Shown here in pieces: positions 13,001 to 25,300 of a stretch of DNA of 64,000 nucleotides. The notes beneath the pieces were generated by a model, which worked only from the letters and a program-made list of their open reading frames with translations, had not been told where the DNA came from and made no database searches. Positions within the stretch are counted from its first letter, which is position 1. Each line of letters starts with the position of its first letter. Origin of the DNA: Asterias rubens (taxonomy: Eukaryota > Echinodermata > Asteroidea > Forcipulatida > Asteriidae); assembly GCF_902459465.1 (NCBI RefSeq), contig NC_047068.1:13477195-13541194 (forward strand). The letters are read 5' to 3'. The position numbers were made by a program, and so were the translations under genes.

Positions 13001-13401
13001 GCACATTTCATTCATATTTAAAGCCTATAGAAGCCCTCCATTATAGTTTTTTATTTTGTTCACAAAATTCAAAATGATCGCCAAGTATGACAAAATATCA
13101 CGTTTCTCGAGTTCTTTGAGTCATAACAAACTAATAGTGTTTGCCAATATTGTGAATTTAAGTGCGGATACTATTTTTGCTGTTGCTAGAGTCTGCTTCA
13201 TCCCGTGCATGTATTGTTGTATAACCAATGGCGTGCCTTGGATATTCTACTACCAGAAGCTGGGGTGGGTGCTGGGTGGGAAGGTAGCTAAGGGGTGTGG
13301 GGGTGCGCACCTATTGATCTAGGGTTGAAACTTGCAATTAGTCTAGGATCTCAAGGGGCTTGTCTTGAGATATAAACTAACTTGAGATATATATAAATAC
13401 A
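10053..13401. other. Mostly unique non-coding DNA
   Basis: Contains one family A copy (11943-12343), a C-run near 10802 and a CTGTCG-rich patch near 11048-11100. Short frames at 12827-13322 show no recognisable domain. Confidence 0.45.
11943..12343 (-). mobile_element. Family A miniature transposon
   Basis: Bounded by TTAA (11939-11942 and 12344-12347). The right end holds a second partial copy of the terminal segment: CCAAAGGTGTGCCGTG is followed about 90 bases later by CCAAAGGTGTCCAGTG. Confidence 0.8.
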
Positions 13402-13509
13402 CTTCAGGAGGCAAATTGTGATACAACAGGAAAATGCCAAGTTGTGAGATATATCATAAATACACTTCAGGAGGCAAATTGTGATACAACAGGAAAATGC
13501 CAAGTTGTG
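13402..13509 (+). repeat. Two tandem copies of a unit of about 60 bases
   Basis: CTTCAGGAGGCAAATTGTGA, TACAACAGGAAAATGCCAAG and TTGTG occur twice, separated by AGATATATCATAAATACA. Confidence 0.8.
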
Positions 13510-14185
13510 CAGTCCTAAAATGTACTCTAGCCCCAAAATGTAGCCCCAATTTTCCGTAATTGTAGAAATGGCTAAATGGCCTAAATGTAACCCGAACCCT
13601 ATACCTAAATGTAGACTGGAGATAAATGTAGCACACACTTTGTTTCCCAGTGTCCAGATTAACCCACACATGCCTAATGTAACCCAGACCGTAATGTATC
13701 CCAAATCGTGTGCTTAAATGTAAAGCCATACCCCAATATACGTCCCTAACGTTGAACCTTTTAGTGATCCAGGGCTCGATTTCACAAATCCATCGTAAGA
13801 AAAATTTTCAGTATCACCATAGTGACTTGTATTGTGACATCACACTTTACTAAGCAACTACGACTGATTTGCAGTTGCAATCAATTTTACCTCTTTGTGA
13901 AATCGCCCCCAGACCTAAATGTAGTCCGACCAACCATGCACCCTTATGTAGCCCGGGCTATATGTAACCCGGTCACTGTTCCTAAGGTAACCCAATGTGA
14001 GTCCAACCCTGTACCCTAAATGTAGCCCTGGCTATTCAAATGTAACAAATTGTTACATTTTGAATGTTCCCAAGGAAACCCAATGTAAACCCAATCCTGT
14101 ACCTAATGTTAAGCTACATGTTAAGCTACATGGTCCAAAAGTTTTACCTAATGCAACCAAGACTAACCCCGACCACGTGTAGCAT
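13510..14185 (+). repeat. Degenerate CCTAAATGTAGCCC repeat field
   Basis: More than 15 irregular copies of CCTAAATGTARCCC with the spacer AACCCTGTA, interrupted by the palindromic element at 13772-13912. No open gene is visible. Confidence 0.6.
13772..13912. mobile_element. Palindromic element with GATTTCACAAA ends
   Basis: AGGGCTCGATTTCACAAA is mirrored by TTTGTGAAATCGCCCCC. The ends match family C but the inside (CACCATAGTGACTTG, GCAACTACGACTGA) is different, so it is a related family sharing termini. Confidence 0.65.
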
Positions 14186-16004
14186 AATGTGACCTGAATT
14201 ATTCCGGGTAACATTAAATAACGAGGTACACAATAGATGGCGTGCACATAGCGCCACCGCCCGCCATATTTGATGACAACAATGGAAAAGTGCACGCGTG
14301 TACGCGCTGCGCTTTATAGTCTAAGCCAATGATGGCCTTTCATGCGTGCACGTTTCGTCAAAGATGGCGACCAATGACGTCATGTGCAATCCATTTATAA
14401 GGTCCCGGCTACATTATGGTACATGTTGGGGCTACATATAGGCGCCTCATTTGGAGGAAGTACCAACATTAATAATTTGGCGCTCAAACTGGAGACATTC
14501 ACTACAACAACGATTTTACTATTATTTCAATACCGCGCACGTGAAGCTTTAAAAAAATTATGCTAAACTTTGTCGCTAATATTTGACGACTGTGTAATAA
14601 TAAAATGAACAATCAAGTCAGGAAAATGTATTTAGCTGACGTGTGGTGTATTATGTGTGTGTTTTGGTACCCGCAAGCTGGCGATCAATAGTCACACTGG
14701 TTATGAACTAATTATTCGAAACAGAAGGCCACTCTTACCGTGAGTAAACATTACCCACACAATGCCATGCAATTTATTTATGGTTGATGGATGTAAATAA
14801 CTAATAGTAAATAGGAACAGCGGGCCAGAGTGTGTATACTGAGTGGTTATAATTTGACATGCCGTTGTAACAAATTGAGTCATGATTATTGAATGCTTGC
14901 ATGTATTATTTTAAGGATAATTGCTGTATTCAAATAGTCGGGGGAATTGTAAGCTCCACATTGTTACGAGGTAGACTTAGGATCATACTCGCCGTATAGA
15001 CGCGTGCTTGATAACGTCAACTACTCGGGAGGCATTTTCATCCACAATGGTAAAAAGCAAGATGATGTCATGATCACATCCTGCAAATTACTAACGCCCA
15101 TCGAACAGCCGTAGGGGTATTAAAAGCGCCATGCCTTAAGTCGCTACGCAGGTGAGCTTGTAGCGCGGTAGGCGTAGTGTTTTATGTGATTGTGCTTACA
15201 GCATTTCAGTCGCCACACGATCGATTGTAACAGTGGTGTGTTTGTGTGTATGAGTGCAGCAAGGAGATATCACCGGCTCCGTACCTAAGATGTAAAAGCA
15301 CCATGTCTATGTTAGATCCTTGGCCTGTGAAACTACTGCCTGTAACGGGTCATTACTATGGTACAAATACATGTATCAGGGCATGGACGGAGGAAAAAAA
15401 GCGGGAAGATGTGTCGTGTTATGCAACATTGCCTGTGCTTATACGTGTGTGCAGAGAGCGCATGGTTGACTGTGAACCTTGATTAGGCGTTTTGTGTATA
15501 CAGCAGATTGCAATGGATACGGTCTGGGGAAGCCACGCTGCCTGCTAGCCATTATTGGACCTCGTGATTGTTTGGTCTTTTACCGAGTAGTTTTTAGTCT
15601 GGTTCATGTGTGACCTTGCCTTGACTTTGTTATCCGTTGACCCAATGCGAAGAAGCCGAGCTGCACCAACAACATTAGATGCTACATTAATTATACAGAG
15701 AGTTCAAACAGAGTGGAGTTTTAACGGTCGAAAAAAATTATGTTTTAAAAGACGAGCAAACCATTTGGCATAGCCGCAACTGCCTTTAGTAGCAGACAAG
15801 ACCTGTGCCTTCAAAAACCATCCACATGCAAAACAAGCGCTCATTTGTACCGAAGCAACTAACGTTGGATCAACTTGTTTGTAAAAGCCTGGATCCGGGT
15901 GGTATCCCCGTAAAAGTCCCAGAGTGGCGTCGTCAAACTCCAACCACCACCTCACTCTTCCGGCCCCACCAGCGGTCGTACGGAGGCTCAGGCCGCCCAT
16001 CACA
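14186..16004 (+). other. Upstream region of the claudin-like gene, probable promoter and 5' UTR
   Basis: No TATA box or initiator could be assigned with confidence. An ATG at 15830 is out of the main frame and might be an upstream start. The 78-codon frame at 15246-15482 has no recognised domain. Confidence 0.35.
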
Positions 16005-16392
16005 ATGGTCATTCTCAGATACTTTCGTTTTATCTGCATCAGCGGAGTAGTCATCGGTACTATTTCTTTTGTCCTTGGCGTTGTGGCAATCGGCACTGGC
16101 TCATGGTTGCTCTCCCAGGAGTATCGCTTTGCCGAGTCCCCTGATACTGGTCCGGAGCCTACCTCTACGGTAGTGAGCATGTTGAACGGTACGATGAACG
16201 GTACGATGAACGACACGACGACACAAGGTACGGATTTCATGCCGACGACGACGGACAATACAACGGGGGAGCAAAGCACTGTTGTACCCGGTGAAACTAG
16301 CTCCCCAACGGCACCCCACATCATCAGCGTTAGAGCAACCAGTGGTCTCTGGCATCTTTGTCAATCAGAAGAAATAGATGGTGTTACGGGTG
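16005..16392 (+). CDS. Claudin-like gene, coding exon 1
   Basis: Encodes residues 1-129 plus one base: a short cytosolic N-terminus, the first membrane helix with the SW motif just after it, and nearly all of extracellular loop 1. Residues about 43-108 are rich in Ser, Thr, Pro and Gly with clustered NGT, NGT, NDT and NTT sequons. The exon ends at a GTAAGT donor (16393). The same frame stays open upstream to at least 15924 without an ATG, so the start at 16005 is favoured; the 5' UTR boundary is not visible. Confidence 0.85.
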
Positions 16393-19300
16393 GTAAGTAA
16401 CATAACGTTTTCTTATATAATTTGGTTTGCGGTAACACCACGTGTGTATCTACTTGCCAGGTAGAGTTTGTTCTTATAGAGAACTGTCTTGCTTTATTCT
16501 ACTACCGAACGGTCCTGCTTTTTAACTATTACCCGGGCGGATGGTATAGAAAATAGGCTGGGACTACTACTTTAGCTTACAGGATCGTGAATAACTGTAC
16601 TGCTGCGGAGTCAGTTCTTAGATTGGTCTCAACGTTGTCTTATTAGTGTAGAGTGTACGAAGTGTCTTGTCTACGAAGTATCCAAGTGTCCAAGGTACGA
16701 AGTGTCCATAGTCCATAGTCACTATGTACCTTGCAAAAGGTACAAAGTGTCCAGGGTACTAAGTGGCAAAGGTACGAAGTGTCCACACTTCGTCACTTCG
16801 TACCTTGCAAAAGGTACAAAGTGTCCAGGGTACTAAGTGGCAAAGGCACGAAGTGTCCTGACACCTGACGGGTGTTTGTATATGTAACAGTACATTTATA
16901 CCGGGACCTATACAACAAAAGATAATTTATATACGGTCCCTGGTTGGGTGAAGGTCCCCAGTTAGAGAGGACCACCACAAACCCGCTGTTGATAGTTGAT
17001 CTGAAGTAACGTAGATTTTGAGAAAGAGGGAATTTCTCACTCAAATAATAAAAGTTTTCAGACCGAAGCCATTTTAGGCATCTACAAACACACACATTGT
17101 GAAACTATCGTGTTTTTCTTTCATTATTCTCTTGCAGCTTCGATGATTAATCGAGTTCAAATTTCCACAGATTTGTATACCAAGTGAGAATACTGGTCTT
17201 TGACAATTATTATCAAAGGTGTCCAGTGCCCTTAAAGCATGCTCAATATAGGCAGATCAATAATGCATCAGCAATTTACACCTACGCGTAAACGCCACAA
17301 CATTCTATATAATTGTGTAAACGCGAACTAATGTTGTTCTTTTAACATCTCCTTATACTCCCGGGAGTGGAGTAGGTGGACCGGGGGTTGATAATGTCTG
17401 ACTTGGTGAGAGGGACTGCTTGAACGTGCGGCGCGTGTTGGGAGTGTTTTAAACAGTATTTTCACTATTATCTCCCACACCATGTTACTCGTGAGCCTCA
17501 TAAAGGTCGTGTGAACAGGGGTTGATTTCACAAAGGTTTAAGACTAGTCCTATCTCGAGTTAGGACGAGTTACTTGTCCTAACTTAGGACTAGCCATATG
17601 TTTTTACTCTTTCCTAGGACTAGTCCTAAGTTAGGACTAGTCTAAACTCTTTGTGAAATCGACCCCTGTTGTGTTTCGATTGAAAACACCTTTTATGAAA
17701 CCCAAAATATTCTTTTCTTTATCACACCCGAGTACACGCCTGAGATGTTTTGGCCCACAGAACTCGGGAAAGTACTGAGTATACAATGCTAACACACATC
17801 GGTGTATATGGGTAAAAACCAAAATGAATATTATTTGTCCCCGATGCAAATTTAGCATCTTTCATTACATTTCAGAAAGCGCAGTATTGCCGGTTTATTG
17901 TTTAGGAACCCGTCACTCTAAAACTTGAGTGATTCACGTAATGTTCTGCTGCCCAGTAAACATACACCGTCTTATAACTGTTGATACCAAATACAACATT
18001 GTTGCTGGCCTGTATGCTTCATTTTGGAAAGAGCAAGGGCACCAAGGCATTTTTTTCCTTCGCTCAAAGGGCACTCTATGCGGAAATTGCGGAGCATTTC
18101 AATGGCACCAAGGCAATGACAAGGGGGCATGGAGGCAACCGCCTTCGCTGCCTCAATGAAGTATCAGACCTGCGAACATTTTCGTTTTGTTTAATAAATT
18201 TCATTCTCTTTCGTGGACCTCAGCCAACCTTTTTTGCAGTACCCTTTTGATGGCGTCCGCGGCACATGTTTTCACGCGTATCCCCGCGAGTCACTTGCTG
18301 AGGGTGTCATGATATCAATTTTCATTTGTCAGGTTTTATCCGCTTGAGGTGTGGCTAAGATGAAACCTTACTCGTGGAGCATGTCAGCCGCTCGATAATA
18401 ACGTAGGACCCGTCTATAAGTTCTTTATTATGATGCCTCCATCTTGGTCATGTTCCTCGTATCGAATAACATTAATAAATGCTAATAATTATTTTGCTAA
18501 TAGGAACCAGACTATTTTGTGCTTCCAGCCTCGGTTTGGTAACATTGATATCAATGGCAGAAATTCAAGATGGCTGCTTAAATAAGGTCTATTGGTGAAC
18601 AAAATCCGTGTCCGAATGACTCGACTTCGGCTATGGCTACGGCTAGAAGACGGCAATAGCCGTAGCCGTAAGCCACAGTCACCATTTTGGACTCTGACTT
18701 TAAAACCACTATTCCCTGAACACGATTTGTTTATTAGTAGTTATTATGTATCAAACCTTTAATTGTTTGTGTATGACCCTTTCAACTTTGGGAAAGTTTG
18801 GAATTATCCCTGAAAATAATTGTGGATAACAATTTCAGTTTGAGGAACTGCTTTTGAAGATAATTATAACACACTGATTATAATAAAAATTATTTCATAA
18901 AGTAACTTATCAGTAAACCCAGTGATGTATCAGGAATGGATGTACTATTGTACATTTTTTGATATTGAAATTCGTTCGTTTAATCCTACCGATACAACAT
19001 GTTTGGCGGGAAGCAAAATACCTGCTATGTTGAACAGATGTATATTTTGTCATGTAAATTATCTTAGTGGACAAGACCCTTTCCGCAGTGTTTTACGGCA
19101 CCACTCTTAAAACATTTACTAAATATGCAAATAAGGAACATGTTTGGTCGTGGACCTGAACTTGCTTAATATTTTTTCATACCAAGTTTTTGTTTATGTA
19201 CGGCACCACTCTGAGCGTTCACATGATATGCAAATGAGGTATGCAGATGTTCGGTCGTGGACCTGGGCTTGCCTGATGGGTTTTCTAAAACCTTTGACTT

Positions 19301-22300
19301 TGGTTACCAGACCGTTCACATAAAAGTCAAATTTTACCCTTTGTTTTAACACATACTCTCTCGTTTTTTCCCTTGAGGTGGTGAATTGACACTCTACTGT
19401 GTCAAGTCCCTAAGGCTATAAACGCACCTTGTCTTAATTGAAATTTGAAAGCCGACGCTGTCGTTTAACGCACGACGGCAGATGGGGGGTTGGTTGTCGA
19501 AGTCAGGTTACAAATCGCTACTTACAATCGGAAGGAAGGGGTTCCATCGCGTTATTATGCTGTTGAAGTACGTATAGCTGAGTGTTTGGGCATGGGATGG
19601 TGCAGAGGGTGAACAATGCAAATCAACTGGAGGTGTGGCCGTATCTAGGGTAATCTTTATTGTTCTGAAAAAAAGAAAAAAAAAAAAGTTATGTAGTGGC
19701 AGTGTTATTTTACTACGATGTTAGAAACACATCTGAAAGGACCTTAAAAGGCCTAAAAGGTATGCGTATGTTTCAAGAAATAGGTTAATTTTAAGTAAGG
19801 AATTTTAACAAAGACTTTGTTTTTCTTTACATTGAAGCTGATATTAAATTGAACTTCCTATCATTTCTGCCAAAATCAACAAGAGACTGTCGTTATATTC
19901 GGTATACTATTAATAAACAGCCGCGCGTTTAAGCCTATTGGCGATAGACATTCTTATTGTTAAAAGGCATAACATTATACCCTTTTTTAAAAGATTTGAT
20001 ATTTAACTTTTAATTTAGCAATGATCTGGGAACTGATAAGAAAATAACACGGACATCGTATGTCATGGCTTCGCGAAATGGATGCAAAAATGGGGCAGGA
20101 AAGCCACACACCTGTACTAATACTTAGTTTTTAAGAATCCTATAATTTTTTCTTTAGCTAAAAACTGACATAAAAAAATTATATATATTGGACGTCGACC
20201 TGTAGATGGCCCCACGGGATTTGTTGTTGCAATGGATGGATATTGTTCTGTAAATGCACCGCCTGAATTATATTGAGGTATGATCCAGCATAAGATAAAG
20301 GGATAAAAGCCAAGCAAAGTATATGGGAGTGTCGTAGCTTCATCATTTTAAAGAAATAAACATGATTTAGTTCCTTTTTTTAAAATCGAAAACCTTTGGC
20401 TTTGTGTAGCTTGGCGAAAAGGGATATACTTTATGTTACCTGGGTGTGTCTTTTCCCGTCTTTACCTAATGGCAATTTTCTTTCTTTTTTTAACATCGAG
20501 ATCTTAAGACTTTGCGATTTACCATCTCTTATCGGTGTTATAGGGTCCAACGGCATTGTTCTTCTTCCGGTTTTCCGGCTTTTCCCCTCTTTCCTTGTTT
20601 TTCTGCTTTTGTTTTTGCTTTATCGAAACTTTTGTTTTACCTTTCAGACAACACGAAGTCACAGCAAAACGTTTATCCAAACAAACAAATTTAACTTATT
20701 TACTATCATTGCGTAGTATTCTTGAAACAGTGATGTGTTGACGTAGATGCACATGCAAGATTGAATCTTCATTGTTTCCATGGTGCGTTTAAAAATAAAC
20801 ACGATTCTGTTTAGTACAAAACATTATCTGTTATCTTATCGAACCAAGAGCCAAGGAGGTCTGTACATAATTGCGCAATGTTTGTATTCTTTGTTCAAAT
20901 TACATTTCCTTTTCTGCAATTGGTAGAGTAATTTAATTCCAGGCCTGTTCTATATATAGTTTTCAATCAAAACACCGTACAACAAAGCTGCGCATTTTGT
21001 ATACACTTGGCTGGTCATGTTTTAGTGGAAAAAGACCTAAAAGCAGTTTATGTTTTGGCGGGGATTTTTTTATTTCTTTCCTTTTTAAAAAATTCATATC
21101 GGGCTTATTTCGATTGCAGCAACTTAAATAAAGGTGGTTTAGGATCTTCTGAATGTTATTTCCTCAACTTTGACATGCAGATATTCATTTATGTTCGCTA
21201 TACTGCTTTTGCTACCGTTAGTTACCTGTGCATGTTTGTTGTGTTGTCATTTAGCCTTCGAGAAAGACTCTGATATGATCGAAACGTCAGGCCATTAACT
21301 ATTTTGTGCATACATTATTTTTGTGTCTTTACGTTGTGTATGTCTGCTTAGAAAACCATTGAATATTATCATGCTTTTGCAATATTACTGTTTGTTATAA
21401 ATGTTTTTATCAGTGAGTGATTTTTTTTTTACACAAGCCGATAATTATGCGTCATAATAGAGGGAGAGAGAGGGGGCGGGGGATCGCGAGAGAATGGTCG
21501 ATTGTGGATTAAAACAAATTAATTCCTTGATGGAGGAAATGTCAAAGTGCATGTTCTAGTCAAGTGTATCTCATTGTGTAGTCATTGTCATGTGATGACT
21601 ATTTATTGATTTTTTTAGCGGCAAAAATTAATTGAACAGAACGGGAAGCATTGAGATACGTCGTAATGGATTGGTAGATTGTGTATGAGGTTGTCACGTG
21701 CGTTGATGAATGCGATGCACTAGGGCAAGCTGCTGTACCTTGACAATACTTCTGCGGTATGATCTGGAGTCAAAGGATATCTTAAAGACGTTGACACTAT
21801 TGGTAATTGTCAAAGACCAGTCTTCTCACTTGGTGAATCTCAACATATGCACAAAATAATAAACCTGTAAAAATTTGAACTCAATTGGTGGCCAAAGTTG
21901 CGAGATAATAATGTTGGAAAAAAACACCCTTGTCACCCGAAGTTGTGTGCTTTCAGATGCTTGATTTCAAGACCTCAAATTCCAATTCTGAGGTCTCGAA
22001 ATCAAATTCGTGAAAAAATCTACTTCTTTTTCGAAAACTATGTTACTTCAGAGGGAGCTGTTTTATACACTATAATAGAGTCTAGCACTTGTATTAGAGC
22101 CACGCCCCAACAAAAAACCAATCCAGTCACCTGTTCTGCACGAGCTACCTACGTCATGAACGTTCGCACCTCCATTCCCAGGACTAGACACTGTCAGCTA
22201 CTCTGACTTAACAACCCTTTGAAACGTGACATGTTAGTGTGAAACTGAGATCATGAAATTGACTAAAAAATGTCAGGTGCTGCATTTTTAAACTGTCATA

Positions 22301-25300
22301 AATTTGCTCGCCTTGACGCTTAGATTGCTTTACAAAACGTCAATTTGTAAAGTTAAAGGAAGTTAAAGGGACTGTACATTTTTTGATTTTAAATTCATTT
22401 CCATGAAGAAGAAACTTTGTGGAAAATTTTGCAACATAATTGTTTAATCTGTCTTCGTGAAAATAGTGAAAACGAGGTAGGTATCAACAGGCTATCAAGT
22501 TAAGAAATAGTATGTAGGATTTGAGGCATTGCATGGTGAGGTATCAATATATATTTTGTTTGCGGTAACACCATGTGTGTATCTACTTGCCAGGTAGATT
22601 AGGTTCTTTAGAGAACTGTCTTTCTTTGTGCTACTACCGCAGAGTAGATTTTACTAGATGTTCGGGAGACTTCTCAGTTCTGAAAAGAACTGTCCTGCTT
22701 TTTTACTACTCCCTTCGGCGGAAGTAATAGAAATAGTTACTAAAAATGGTTCTCTTTCGACTTAAAATAATTCGTTGGGATTTTGTATATCGGTGATAAT
22801 CAAACCAATTAATTTTATTTTCGATAATTTTGTTTAAACCAATCTTGCACATTATTTATTTTAAATCTGACATTCTGTATGCCTATCCTTTTGGTAAGTA
22901 ATTGCGTCAATGCGCGGATACAGTGCTACACTAGTCCGAAGGCATTTGTTGTGTCTGAGAAAACCTCGAGTGTTCGAAGAACGTATTTAAAGGCACTGGA
23001 CACCATTGGTAATTGATCGTCGAATTGATCGTCGAAGTTGCGAGAGAATAATGGAAGAATAAACACCCTTGTCGCACAAGTTGTGTGCTTTCAGATGATG
23101 AGGTCTCGAATTCAATTCAAATGTTTTAGTGAGAAATTACCTCTTTCTAAAAAACTATATTCACTGCCTTTAAGAGCCAAGTTCAATAAACTTTTCTTCC
23201 AAAAATCCTTACGCAAAGCTAGATCAATACAATTGCTATTAGCTTCTAGTCATAATTTGAGACAGTCTGTGTGAAGAGGGCGTCGCTTACCGTGAATTAC
23301 GTCACACTTAATATCGGGATGTACTCATCGGCAAAAGTCAAGTATGACACAATCAAATGTATCTTATAAGTGATGTTTGAAGCTTTGCATTGTGTGAACT
23401 TGTGGGTACTTGCCGCATGTAAGGATTCTCTTTTGAGGGCGTGTTGGCTCTGAAAAGAGCCGGTTTGGCCTTGACGTTTCGAACAGTATACTCTGCTCGT
23501 CTTCAAGAGAAAGCTGCCGAATGCCGGTGGTGATGCTGTAGAAGTAGAGTGCTTGAGGGATCCTCATTTTAATATATCTCGTATTGAATTTTGTTTGGTT
23601 GTTGCATGCAAACAAAAAATAAAGTGAGGGGAAATTATACCAACCGCATTGTTCATCCCTTGAGTGTTTTGAAGTAGATTCCACCGGTGCTGAGAGTGTC
23701 CCTAGTCTAAACTAATACCACTAAAGGCTTTCTGACTAATCCCATTATAAACACGTCGTTGATCTTCAAACTGAAATTGTCAATTTGTGACTAATTTGAG
23801 TCCTGTTTTCTTATTTTTTACAAGTTAGACTAATTTGATTATAAACTGACAATAGTGACATATGCTTATGGAGAGTGTGTGTTTGTAAACTCATGCAACT
23901 GTTCCGTGTTGTTGGGTTTAGTGGTAATGAAAGGCCAGACCGTGGAGATCAAGAGTGTACTTCGACCCTGACTTATTGAAGAGTGGGAAACCTATAGTTG
24001 TAGGTCATTGCCGAGTGTGCGACCCTTCAATGTACCCAGGGAACTACACGTAGTCTGGTGCCATGCAAAAAGCTCCCCGGTGGCAATTTGTTTTGTCGTA
24101 CCACACGCTGGCTATGTCAACATAAAGGGATCCGGGAAAGCGCCCATACCTTGTGCGTGTGGGTATTGGCTCTTGTGAGGTACGGAAAAAGTTGCTCCCC
24201 GGTGCGCAACGACAGTGGCAATTTTGATATAAAGAAAATAAGTTTTCAGAGACTGTGGCCAGACCAAAATAATGACTGAAAAACTTAAACATAGGTTACA
24301 CATAAACAATTTATGCTTGGAAGTTGTATTTCTACACAACGCTACATACGCGGGTGGTGCTCTTTCCGTTTTCATAAAATGCATCTTATTTAAAAGAACA
24401 CAACTTTCATAAAACAAAATTAATAATAATATTGAACGGCATTTTAAATACGCTCTTCTTGGAAAACTAAATCACAGCACTTCTTGAATTTGTCAGTTGA
24501 TTTGGCATTTTGGATTGAGCGTGGTAGACTGTTTCACTCCTTTGCTGCAGTGACTGTAAATGTTCTATCACCAGCCTTGTTATGGGTGCGTGGGACAGTC
24601 AGCTGGAATGGGTTGGTGCTAGACCGTAGGTTAGGTCAAGACGCAACATAATGTATATAAAATTGCAGGCGTAAAACTAACTTCTATCCATTGGTTTGAA
24701 TTTTTTTAAATTGAGTGATAAATAGTCTCCGAAGCAATTATTTCCAAAACAATTTAAACCATAAACGAGATTTTCTGAAAACAAGAAGTTGTAGCTGTAG
24801 GGTTTCATGGCTCATGAGGGAGTAGTGATGATACATGTACATATCTTATATCTTCTCTTAAAGACAGTGGACACTATTGGTAATTGTCAACGACCAGTCT
24901 TCTCACCTGGTTTATCTCAACATATGCATGAAATAACAAACCTGTGAACATTTTAGCTCAATGAGTCGTCGAAGTTGCGAGATAATAATGAAAGAAAAAA
25001 CACCCTTGTCACACGAAGTTGTGTGCTTTCAGATGCTTGATTTCGAGACCTCAAATTCTAAACTTGAGGTATCGAAATCAAATTCGTGGAAAATTACTTC
25101 TTTCTCGAAAACTACGTCACTTCAGAGGGAGCCGTTTCTCACAATGTTTTATACTATCAACCTCTCCACATTACTCGTTACCAAGTGAGGTTTTATGCTG
25201 ATAATTATTTTGAGTAACTACCAATAGTGTCCACTGCCTTTAAAAGCAGAACTTGTCCTGACCGATGTAGTATGTAGCCCCAAATGGATCAGAATCACTG

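Larger units (their letters stand above)
17672..21240. other. Intron 1 of the claudin-like gene, largely unique DNA
   Basis: Besides the palindrome at 18609-18695 and the octamer duplication at 19087-19276, only AT-rich sequence and short frames were seen. Confidence 0.45.

Noticed and set aside
13510..14185. Interstitial telomere
   Set aside because: Units are CCTAAATGTAGCCC-like and irregular, without runs of TTAGGG.
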